From Myrmaecium sp. VS I D KN 1 (lineage: Eukaryota; Ascomycota; Dothideomycetes; Valsariales; Valsariaceae): a stretch of DNA of 64,000 nt. The stretch is from the NCBI GenBank assembly GCA_019775845.1, contig JADQAV010000009.1:868001-932000 (forward strand), given 5' to 3'. The notes beneath the pieces are model-generated. The model did no database searches, was not told the DNA's origin, and saw nothing but the letters and a program-made list of their open reading frames with translations. The position numbers and the translations under genes are program-made. This document shows positions 54,702-64,000 of the stretch, piece after piece (position 1 is the first letter of the stretch; the number at the start of each line of letters is the position of its first letter).

Positions 54702-55569
54702 ATGTCGCAAGTCCACGCGATGTCCGACGACCAGGTAATCCCCCCTCAGCTCCGCATCGACCCATCACTCGCATGATCACTACCGTGTGACACCATACTT
54801 GCAGTGCATTCCTTAGGGCCAACTGCTAATGAATCTCTGTATGGCAGGTGTCGGCGGAGCTGAAGAAGATGACGGCGTTCATCAAGCAAGAAGCCCTGGA
54901 GAAAGCTTCCGAGATTCGTCTGAAGGCCGATGAGGAGTTCGCGATTGAGAAGTCTAAGCTCGTCCGCAGCGAGACCGCTGCTATCGACACCGCCTACGAG
55001 AAGAAATTCAAGCAAGCCAGCATGTCCCAACAGATCACGAAGTCCACATTGTCCAACAAGATAAGATTGCGGGTGCTGGGAGCTAGGCAGGAACTGTTGG
55101 ATGCTCTGTTTGAGGAGGCGAGGCAAAAGCTGGGCGATGCTACCAAGGATCAGACGCGGTACCAGGAAATCCTCAAGAACCTGATTCTGGAGGGTCTATA
55201 TGCTCTCAATGAGCCAAAGGTACTGGTGAGGGCAAGGAAGGCGGATTACGACGTTGTAAGGAAGTCCATTGAGGATGCGGAGCGAGAATACAAGGAGAAG
55301 ACCGAGAAGGAGTGCAAACCAGAACTTGATGAGTCCGAACCGCTGCCGGAAGGATTGTAAGTTGCTCCAACGATTTGCTGACTTTCTACAAGAAATCACA
55401 GCTGACAAGCCCTGTTAGGTCCGGTGGAGTAACCATTGTTGGTGGAAATGGCAAGATCGAGATTAACAACACTTTTGACGAGCGCCTCCGACTTCTCGAG
55501 ACGGAAGCGCTTCCCTCCATTCGCACTACTCTCTTCGGCGAGAATAAGAACCGAAAGTTCCACGATTAG
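54702..55569 (+). CDS. VMA4: V-type H+-ATPase peripheral-stalk subunit E
   Basis: Subunit E forms with subunit G the outer stalks that hold the V1 sector of the vacuolar proton pump. Exons are 54702-54734, 54848-55356 and 55419-55569, giving 230 aa, the family length. The start MSQVHAMSDDQ is followed by AELKKMTAFIKQEALEKASEI and KADEEFAIEKSKLV, the long N-terminal helix, then RLRVLGARQELLDALFEEAR and LEGLYALNEPKVLVRARKADY. The C-terminal globular part has GGVTIVGGNGKIEINNTFDERL, then LPSIRTTLFGENKNRKFHD. Confidence 0.95.
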
Positions 55570-56931
55570 ATGGACACGCCCCGGCAGTATTCGGATCCGA
55601 CCAACAACAGATCTTAAACGGATAGGTATAACAGCAGCGCGAGAGGAACGCTTCGAGTATAGCTGCCGATTGGAGGTGCTGCGTCGCTTGACCTCGTCTT
55701 CACGGCAGGGTATGGTGTAGACTACGATGAAATGTTGTTCTATATAAGCTTTCGATTCCCCTTAACATTTGACTTCAACAAGGTTACTGCGACTTGACAC
55801 GTACCCCAGCACCTCGCAATGGATGAAGAGCTTCGCCGTCCGGCGACGTTAAGCTATCACACAGATGACGTGCGATAATGCGCCATGTACAGCGTTCAAC
55901 GGGCACATCAGAAGACATATCGTCTATACTTTCCCTTTTGAGTGGCCGTATATGCAGTCTGCTTTCTCGTTCGAGACTACACGGTTTCTAAGCAGGTCAA
56001 AACAACAAGCGCAGTAGCAGCGAATTTCAGAAGAACCGACGGAGGTCGCGTCACTAGCGGCTCGAGTCGGTAATAGTTCGTATCAGTCCATGCAGCAGGC
56101 TGATTCATTTGATATGCTCGCTTAAAGTGACGGCTCTCTTCGTTCTCGACAACAGCTTTACCAGCGGAGGCTCCCCCACCCGATATATACCGAGTTTCAA
56201 GTGCCGTTACTTGTTTATACTGCAAGCCAGTCGAATATGCCCTGCACTGGAATGTAATGAGACTTAAGATACGATACGAACGAAGGGTTATATTAGTAGT
56301 TGTATCGAAACCCGGTAAGGTAATGAACCGTCGTATTCAAGTTCCTAATGGCTACATATATAAGGTACCATAGGAACGGCACCTCCACTCTTCAACACTG
56401 GGGTGCAGATGAACGGCAGATACCCCAGATAAGCCTCCTTGTGCTGCGATGTTCTTCTTGAACAACGTCGAGTCCCGGATGTATGGATTGGGCAGGGTCA
56501 AGATCAACCTGCAGCATGTACAGTACATCAGTACCTACCTACTATGCTACTTACTAAATGTCACGGTACTGTCCATGATACCGTACTAGTATGTAAGTAC
56601 AGCACTGTCCGTACATAATAGATTACTGAATACATGAGCTTCTTCCCCACTTGCATGGGCCATTCCGATCCAATCACTTATCTCGGGGCGAGGGGTGCAG
56701 CCTACAGCTAACCAGCAGATAGTGCGCGGGCAGGTCACACCCGTGTTATCAATTCGCTCCGTTCGCGCCAATGCCCCGTCCCAGTTTCCGTTCCAATGAT
56801 TGCAGGCAGGATTATATCGTCGCCTCTCTTCCCCTCCCCTCAACCGCTGCGCTCCCCTGCCTGCTTCGAAGAAGAGACGTCTTTCTCGGATCCGCACTGC
56901 GTCTTCACGTCTTTGCACTCCCGCCAGACAT
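55570..56931. other. Intergenic VMA4 - second Zn2Cys6 regulator
   Basis: No gene is supported in this 1.36 kb. The stretch 56510-56640 is packed with GTAC and TACAGTA words and can form small hairpins. A C/T-rich stretch at 56815-56850 is a likely leader of the next gene. Frames at 55977-56225 and 56586-57083 are minus-strand shadows. Confidence 0.5.
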
Positions 56932-59900
56932 ATGGCCGAGATCGAAGCCGTCACCATCCAGCCGTCGCCGCCTCGTCTCCTTCGCTCGCCGCCGGCCCAG
57001 CCAACGTCAGCTTCGGTGTCGGAGCCGTGGGAGCCCACTCCTGCACCCCCGAAGTCAAAGCGTCGCCCATCACCGCCGTCCAAACCCGCCGCTGCTCACG
57101 CCGTACAGCCTGCCGGACTCACCAAACGCAAGCAGTCCAAAAGTCGAAACGGTACGTGTGCTCGCTCTCATTGTTCAGCCTCCGTCTAGTCGGCGATCCG
57201 GTCGCAGTCACAGCTTCGAGCTCATGGGGTCGTCCACTCTTGCCTTATCATCTGCCCGATAAGGCCGCACCCTCGCTCGGGCCTCTTACCGTCCAGTGCC
57301 CTGTCGGCGCGGGGTGCAGCGATGCTGACCGGGTCCACCCGTCCACTCCCCTTCCCTTCCCCACAATCCTCCAAAACTACTAGCCTCCGCTGAGAACAAC
57401 ATGCAGGATGCATCACCTGCAAAGCGAAGCGTCTCAAGTGCGACGAGACGAAGCCCACGTGTCAGCAATGCGCAAGGCGGAGCGTAACGTGCGGCGGCTA
57501 CAAGAAGGATTTCAAGTGGAGGCCGTTTGAGGAAGCCAGTTTCGTTGGGAACAAGCCAGCTGCATTCACGACCTGCTCGTCCCTCCGCAAGAAGAAAGGT
57601 ATGCTTGCCCATGCCGCATCAACGAGTTTGCTTCCCTTCCGTCGATGCTGACCACACATCCAAGCATCTCCGGCTAACCCACCAGCTGCCGATGATACTC
57701 ATCCAGATCTTTCCGAGCGCTTTCAGGGCGCGGCTGGCAAAGATGGCCACCACTCTTCCTCACGTCCCGCATCTCAGTCTGCTGACGTCCCACGGTTGCA
57801 AGATTTCCTCGAGGATCCCTCGTATCTCTCAGACTTTGCCTATCTCTACTCCAATCAAGAGTCGGACCCTCTTTCTGCAACCGTTATCCCAGTCCCGCCC
57901 GTTGACCTCTTCGACTGGGACTCGCTTGATCTCACTGACACTCTCTGTAAACCGGTGGAGCTTCCCAACGCATTACACTCGATGAACTCGGCGTCATCGA
58001 GCGTTGTATCTGAGACATCCCCCGAACCCTGCAATCCTTTGTTATCTGGCACCGCCGACTTAAACTTCACACCCGATGAATCTTGCCAGTCCAGCACCCA
58101 GGAACCCGAACCTTTCGGTTCGCCTCTCGGCCTGGATCATCAGTTTCTCCACCAGCTGATGGACGAGGACACCGACGAACTGCAAAGGCATCCGACAGAT
58201 ATCAGCGCAGAACCTGAGACCCGACTGATGCGCCTTCCTTCGCCAGCGTCCTCGGTTTATACGTCCTCATCCGAGAGACTCACGGCCGCTGCGAATGGAG
58301 TATTTGAAGTCTCGATTCCCAAGGAGCTCAGTTTTCCCCACGGAAGTCCTGAAATGCTCACTTTGCTTTTTGATCGACAAACGTGTGGGATCCTCTCAGT
58401 TAAAGACGGGCCCACTGAGAACCCTTGGAGAACTCTGGTCTGGCCACTCGCTAGGGAGTCACCGGCTCTTTATCACGCAATTTCGTCAATGACATGTTTT
58501 CACCTGTGCAAGAACGCCCCGGAACTCCGTATTCATGGAATTGAACACATGCGTTCAAGCATCTCCACTCTGGTTTCGGGCCTTCGGGATATGCACCTGG
58601 ATAGTGCAATCGCAACGACGCTCGTTTTAGCCTTCGCTGAATCTTGGGACCAAGATACCACGACAGGCATCAATCATATCAAGGGCGCAAGGACGCTCGT
58701 TAGCGGTGCGCTTCAGCGGTATGCCGCGGAAGTCAATTCCCAACTCAGCAGCGGACTTCCTATGCTTGCCTCCCCCCAGTTGTCTATCGTAAGTAGAAGC
58801 AAGGATGAGGTCGCCCGTCTCCGGTTCCTCTGCAATACTTGGATCTATATGGACGTGATCGCACGCTTGACCTCCATGGATGACGATGAGAGCACCGATT
58901 TTGCTCAAGTCTCTTACCTGATGTCTTCACTGAATATTGACAACAACGCTGTACTGGATCCCGCCGGGCCAGAAAGTGTGCATCCAGAGGCAATCGCGAA
59001 CACCAATGTGGATCCTCTAATGGGTTGCGCCAAATCACTCTTTCCCACCATCGGCCTCGTCGCAAACTTAGTTCGTCGCGTACGACGCATGTCGTCCATC
59101 TCCCCAACTATCATTACGGAAGCTCTGCGTCTGAAACATCAGTTGGAGAGCTGGGAGCCCCCGGAGCTGTTCGAAGCCCCTGAAGATCCATCCTTGAGTC
59201 CGGTGCACAGCATCCAAACCTCGGAAGCATATCGTTGGGCTACCTTGCTCTACCTTCATCAGGCCGTGCCCGAGATCCCGTCACTCAGCACGGATGAGCT
59301 GGCCAAGAAGACGCTCAACTTCATCGCAACCGTGCCATTGACCTCTCGTGCTGTTATCGTGCAGATCTTCCCTCTCTGTGCGGCCGGATGCGAGGCCAGC
59401 ACCGCTGAGGACAGGCAGTGGGTGCTGGAACGGTGGGACTCGATGGGACGGCGCATGGTTATTGGTGTCATTGACAGATGTAAAGAGGTGGTGATGGAAG
59501 TTTGGCGAAGGCGGGATGCGTATGAGGAGAGTAGGAGAACCATAAGAGCGCTCAAAATTCCAGAGCTTGGTCTGAGGGAAAGTCAAGGTCACGACAAACC
59601 CCGCTATCTGGAGGCTTCGAGTTGGGGCCTTGGTGGTTTAGGCACGGATCCGGTTGTGTCGAGCTTCGACGGCGGTACGCTGATGGGCGGAGCTACCAAC
59701 GCGAACATGGGCAAAAGGAGATTGGTGAACAACGCTGCCAAAGCCGGCAACCATCTCAGGTCGTCTCAATGCAACCGCCATGAACAGATTCAACGGGGGA
59801 TGCGATCACCACCGTCAGGGATCGAGTCGGTAGAGCGCCTAGACTTGCACTATACCGTCAACGGACGGTTGCATTGGCTGGGAGTGATGAAGGACTGGAA

Positions 59901-59986
59901 TTGGGAAAGTAAGTACCAGCCAGTTTCGTGTCCTCAATGTGTGGTCTATCGCTAACAACGGCTTGTTGAAAGTTCTGCTTGGCTAG
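56932..59986 (+). CDS. Zn2Cys6 transcription factor, Fungal_trans_2-type
   Basis: Exons are 56932-57151, 57407-57598, 57686-59908 and 59973-59986, giving 882 aa. A Pro/Ser-rich N-terminus precedes the zinc cluster C75, C78, C85, C92, C95 and C102 (CITCKAKRLKCDETKPTC). It continues GGYKKDFKWRPF, the linker found in regulators with the Fungal_trans_2 (DUF3468) domain. That domain spans roughly residues 330-870: LLFDRQTCGILSVKDG, LARESPALYHAISSMTCFH, TTLVLAFAESWDQDTTTGINHIKGARTLV, FLCNTWIYMDVIARL and the end HWLGVMKDWNWEILLG. The first intron is long (255 nt) and the last exon has only 14 nt, encoding LLG and the stop. Without that exon the frame runs on about 15 residues. Targets are unknown. 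Confidence 0.88.
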
Positions 59987-60702
59987 ACTACCCTGAATCT
60001 GCGTTCATGGAAGCCACCAGCTGCTGGCTCTTCCATTGATTTTGATCATACTAAGACACGGTCCGTTTCTTGGTCCGGTCTCCGCTGCGAGTTGCGATGC
60101 CCATTAACTGGGTTGACAATCATCTAGCAACCTTTAACGACTCACGCCGTCGATTCTAACCAGCCTCTCACTTCCCTATCATCGGCATCTTGAGCATGCC
60201 TTTATCTCGGACTTTCTTTCTTAATCCTTCCGTCGCTCATTCTCTTTGACCTTCTCCCCCTTAGTCTGTTTTCTTGTTTCATGGTCACTACTTTCAGTCC
60301 GTCTATTTCTGTATTTGATCCAGACGTTTGGAGCAAACCCAGGAAAAGCAAAAAAGGTCTCTTTTTCGGGGTTTCCAGGCGTCTTCCCAGAATGGATGGC
60401 GATTACAAGGCGTTTATTTGCTTTCGGATATACCCCGCCATACTCGAGATGATGGTGATGTGAGAGATAGTGTATGATCAGTATCAAACTTGTCCGTGCT
60501 GCAGCCGCCTGGCGTATGCAGCGATTTGCCAACGCGCCTTGCCCGACGCAACACAGTTGTCCAGTGCACCACACGAGGATCTTACACGTTTTGTCGGATG
60601 TCATTAAGCGAGCGGCTACGTACAAAAACAATATATGGTACAGGTGGAGGATTTGGGCAGGTTCAAGTGAAATGGACAAGGTGAAAGGCAGATACATAAA
60701 GG
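59987..60702. other. Convergent 3' intergenic region
   Basis: This 716-bp gap separates the second regulator (+) from the DUF2235 hydrolase (-). The minus-strand frame 60221-60892 overlaps the hydrolase tail and is a shadow. Nothing else was recognised. Confidence 0.5.
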
Positions 60703-62572
60703 CTACCATCTGAAGAAGCCGGTGACACTGTAACGCGCAATCTTCCAACCTGCCGTAACCTTGTCCACCAGCCAACCCGGCTCCGATGGCGGACAGGGCA
60801 ACTTCACGGGCTCCGGGTGTTGCACCTGTTCCAGCGCGCCGGGATCCAGCTCCAGCAACGCCTGCTCGAGCCCGCCGGGGCGGATCCGCCACTCTTTAAT
60901 CTCGAGACGGTCACCGCCGTCGTCATCCGCGGGATAGATCCACATCAACCCGGACCCGCCATGACGCGGATTGTTGTTGCGCGTGCCGGCGACGCCCTCG
61001 CGGGACTCCAGCGCCTCGACCTGGCGGAAGTGTCGCAGAGCCCGCTGCTCCGTCAGGGACGTCCAGGCCAACGGCGGCTGCTGCTCCCACTCCTGCGCGT
61101 TGGTGTGGCGGAGCCGGACGCGAGCGGCCGGGTGGATCCATTCGTTCGAGACGTGCGTGCGCAGGCGGTCGTCCTCCAGCCACTGCGGGCTCCGGAAGGG
61201 CACGATGTCGTTCCGGGTCGGCTCGTACTGGCCGGGCGCGCGCGTCAGCGAGCCGCCGAGGGCCATCTGCTCGAAGCTGTCCTCGAACGGTCCCAGGGCC
61301 CAGCCGGGCAGCTCGGGTCGGCGCAGCTTCTCCCGGTGCGCCTCCCGGAACCGGGCGAGGAAGGCGTCGTCGAACTGCAGGTAGTCGCTGCACAGGTCGA
61401 CCATCCAGGCGAAGGCGATGTCCGCGAGCTGGCCGAGGTCGCCTCGTGGTACGGCCTCGAGGTCGTCCGTATTGCCCCCGCCGATGTTGATGTGGCAGCC
61501 CGGGAACCAGCACTGGACCAGGTCTGTCGACCATCCCTTGGGCATGTGCCATAGGGTGGGTGAGAAGGGGCGCCGGTGCTCGTCGATGGCCAGGGCGTGG
61601 AAGGCATGCTTAACACCTATATGCAGCGACTTAGCAACGGTCCGAGGGCTCAACTACGACTCTGAGGGGAGTGGGGTTCCAGATCTTACATTGTGATATG
61701 GTCGGGTCATGGAAGGCGTGCTCTTTGTTCAGCCAGTCCCGCAGCTTCTTCCCGGGCAGAGCGGTGTCCGGGATCCCCAGGCTGCCCACCGTGTCCCAGC
61801 AGCCCACGATCTCGATCCGAGCGAGGTCGTGGTCGGTATTGCCGTTCGTGCCGTAGCCGTGCACTTCGAACTCGGCCTGGATGCGTTCCAGGTGGTCCTT
61901 CAAGCTGGTTCCGGCGGCGATGGCGGTGGCGGCGGCCGGGTCGCCCTCGGCGGCCCGCTTCCGCTCCCGCTCATCCGTCTTGTAGTGCCGGTACAGCTCG
62001 GGGAAGTGCTCGATGCTGGTCTTCTTCAGGACGCCCATGTAGGAGACGAGCCCGGCGAGGGAGCGGACGGTGTAGGCGCCCCGGGAGAAGCCGAAGAGGA
62101 AGATCTCGTCCCCGGCCTCGAAGTTGAGCGAGAGGAAGTTGTACGCTTCCACGACGTTCTCGGCCAGGCCTGCGCCCATGCCGCCTACGAGGTTTGCCGC
62201 CCTCTGTGTCAGTCCACTGACTGGATTATCGCGCTTGGAGGACGAAGGGGATAAGGAAGTTGAGAGAGGGGAAAGAAAAAAAAGAAGCTATGTACCGGCA
62301 AACTTGGCCGACAAATCCGTGAGCACGTCGGTGCCGATGCCGGACTGGTAGTAAACGACCTGCTGGATGGTCTCGCCGTCGACCACAGCCTCCTTGGCCA
62401 ACGCCCGGCACATGTTGGTCACGTTGGAGACGACATTGCCGTGCGCGCTCGCTTTCCAATTCATGATCCGGTCCTTGATCCCCTTTCCATTTCCGCCGCC
62501 GTCGTCGGCCGGCTTGTCCGAGGCCTGCCAGGTGCCGTCGCAGCAGATGATCAGTCGCTTCTTCGCGGGCAT
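60703..62572 (-). CDS. DUF2235 alpha/beta-hydrolase (Tle1-like)
   Basis: A predicted serine hydrolase of the DUF2235 family, related to the catalytic domain of bacterial Tle1 phospholipases; the fungal substrates are unknown. Exons are 62572-62296, 62184-61690 and 61616-60703, giving 561 aa. The start is MPAKKRLIICCDGTWQASD, the family opening. NVVSNVTNMCRAL and QVVYYQSGIGT come before the first intron, and GGMGAGLAENVVEAYNFL directly after it. The nucleophile elbow is FLFGFSRGAYTVRSLAG (Ser about 126), followed by VGCWDTVGSLGIP (the family Asp), HAFHALAIDEHRRPFSPTLW and FPGCHINIGGG (the probable catalytic His). No signal peptide or membrane anchor is seen. The gene is very GC-rich. A partial regulator lies upstream on the same strand. 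Confidence 0.9.
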
Positions 62573-63359
62573 GCTGGGGTCTTGCCGTACGAGTCTTGGA
62601 TGGCTGGATGGACCGGTGGCAGTCTATAATGAATAAATACTATAAGAATAAGATAAGGTGATGAAAGCGGATGACGAGAGATGCGGGAGGACAGGAAGAG
62701 GAGGGATACGGTCATATATATATTTATGCGCCGTGCCTGTAATCCACGGAAGCCACGATCGACCGCAGTCAGCCAGCCATGCGATTCATCGCTATGTACA
62801 TAATAAGTAATCCACGGCCGACGCAAAACACGCAATCTCCCGCTGGTTCAGGACAAGATCTCATGTAAGATCGGTGAGTAAGTAAAGGTGAGAAAAGGAA
62901 AGGGGAAAAGAAAAAGGGCTGAGCGCGGCTGAGAAGGCTGGCCCCCAAGCGGACGTTGATCAGCGAAGGAGCCACCGTGCCTGGGGCTGCCTGAGGACGT
63001 GAGAACGGGATCGTTTGATTGGACCACCGGCGGAACCGAGATTCAGGCTCGTTCAGCCTTGCGCAGGGATGGCGGGGGTGCGCCATCGGCCGGGCCGCGA
63101 GAACCTCTCGCGAACCCTCTTCCTCATCCAGTCTGACCTCAGCTCCTCCTTTTTCTTCTTCTGCCTTTTGACATTGAACATGCTGCCGGCGCGATCGGCG
63201 GCCGCCCGCAAGCTGACTACATTTCTTGCTTTAAGCTCCAACAGGTTTAATCTATCGATGACTGATCTGAGCTCATTGTCCTATAGTAGATCGTCTCCTG
63301 AACGGTATGGCTCTTGCCGTTCACGGTCGACAGGGCATCGGACTGGCTGCGCAGCACCT
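62573..63359. other. Intergenic DUF2235 hydrolase - partial regulator
   Basis: This 787-bp gap holds the hydrolase promoter and the end of the regulator. A TATATATATTTATG stretch at 62715-62728 lies about 145 bases upstream of the hydrolase ATG and could act as its TATA region. No gene is supported. Confidence 0.5.
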
Positions 63360-64000
63360 TCAATCGGACATCCGGTCGTCGCCCGTCGTGGCGCCCGCGA
63401 GAGTCAAGACCGGACCGGTGTCCTCCTCGTTCAGGGGGTCGCGCTGCTCATTCATCCAGCCGTGCAGATTCGGTTCCTCAGCCTCGCCGCTTGCAGATTC
63501 CCCAGCCGAACCGCCCCGTGGCGACGCTTGCAGGATCTCCCACCCCCACTCCGCTACCCCGTCCACGTTGCTCATCTCCTTCATCCATCGGATCATGACC
63601 TCCTCGGACGCGTTCAGGGCGTTCCAACCCCCCGGGACGCTTTCTCCCACCTGCCTCAATACCGCGTTGCCTCTTGCGGCCCGCATGACCAGCAGCATGC
63701 TGATGAACGACTGCGTCCACACGTACATGTTCGGGATCAGCCGCTTCTTATGCCGGGTCGGGCTCATGGCCACAGGCCAGAACAAGGTGCTATCCAGGCA
63801 CAAGCGTGCAAACTCGAGATCCTGCGCGGAGATGGGTTCGGCGACGGAATGGTAGGTATATGTGCTTTGGCTGGACTTCGAAACATCGAGCGGTTCGCTG
63901 AATTGGGAAGGATGATGCAGGATCTTATAGACGAAAACCCGGTAAATCAAAAAGCGGCAGTAGTAGAATCGAGACCGTAGTTGGGCGTTGATGATGTCCG
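63360..64000 (-). CDS. Fungal transcription-factor C-terminal region (partial, 5' end outside window)
   Basis: The minus strand is open from the window edge (first full codon at 63998) to a stop at 63360, giving 212 residues. The peptide LRSRFYYCRFLIYRVFVYKILHHP, then CLDSTLFWPVAMSPTRHKKRLIPNMYVWTQSF and WIRWMKEM-like VMIRWMKEMSNVDGVAEWGWEIL, match the C-terminal part of Zn2Cys6 regulators with a fungal-specific domain as I know them. The zinc cluster itself would lie to the right of the window. An Ala/Gly/Glu-rich tail ends the protein. The plus-strand frame over the same bases is a shadow. Confidence 0.75.
   Translation of the reverse strand, partial: DIINAQLRSRFYYCRFLIYRVFVYKILHHPSQFSEPLDVSKSSQSTYTYHSVAEPISAQDLEFARLCLDSTLFWPVAMSPTRHKKRLIPNMYVWTQSFISMLLVMRAARGNAVLRQVGESVPGGWNALNASEEVMIRWMKEMSNVDGVAEWGWEILQASPRGGSAGESASGEAEEPNLHGWMNEQRDPLNEEDTGPVLTLAGATTGDDRMSD

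Overview
The window is nuclear DNA of a filamentous ascomycete (Pezizomycotina). The genes carry short GT-AG introns, mostly 48-110 nt. The gene set is typical of such fungi: Zn2Cys6 regulators, a Bqt4 nuclear-envelope protein, a Gid8 subunit, ankyrin-CorA and NIPA-type proteins, and a ferric reductase. There is also one AT-rich block whose loss of CpA/TpG is the signature of repeat-induced point mutation (RIP). I could not narrow the species.

Layout. 1-10 kb: a cut-off P/Q/Y-rich protein (-), Ppg1 phosphatase (+), RhoGDI (-), a 249-bp MITE-like element in the next gap, Bqt4 (+), the bifunctional uridine kinase/UPRT Urk1 (-) and Gid8 (+). 10.56-13.71 kb: a 3.1-kb DNA transposon with 159-bp terminal inverted repeats and a 9-bp target duplication, its interior heavily RIP-mutated, followed by about 1.7 kb without a gene. 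15.4-22.7 kb: dense housekeeping genes, namely Sen34 (-), Elp4 (+), Rpb8 (+), Dib1 (-), an intron-bearing tRNA-His (-) and Nbp35 (+). 23.9-44.1 kb: a PhoD-like phosphatase (+), exosome Rrp42 (-), the MFS transporter Mch1 (+), a ferric reductase (+), an Mpv17-family protein (+), an Atg22-like vacuolar transporter (+) and a giant ankyrin-CorA protein (-). 45.5-64 kb: a Zn2Cys6 regulator (-) diverging from a YUCCA/FMO-type monooxygenase (+), a NIPA-like transporter (-) diverging from V-ATPase subunit E (+), a second Zn2Cys6 regulator (+), a DUF2235 hydrolase (-) and the 3' end of a third regulator (-).

How the genes relate. Most are unrelated housekeeping genes arranged as divergent or convergent pairs. 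Three loosely linked themes appear. The first is RNA work: Sen34, Elp4, tRNA-His, Dib1, Rpb8 and Rrp42. The second is membrane transport and metal handling: Mch1, ferric reductase, Atg22, CorA, NIPA and V-ATPase. The third is regulator-enzyme neighbours at the right end: regulator/FMO and DUF2235/regulator. These groupings are inference from position only.

Exon structures were built by hand from splice signals, reading frame and family conservation. Every complete gene model below sums to a whole number of codons. I found no system I would call wholly undescribed. The most notable items are the RIP-bounded transposon with intact ends, the small MITE, the intron-containing tRNA-His, the Gid8 start codon standing alone as a 3-nt exon, and the Bqt4 intron that splits its membrane anchor.
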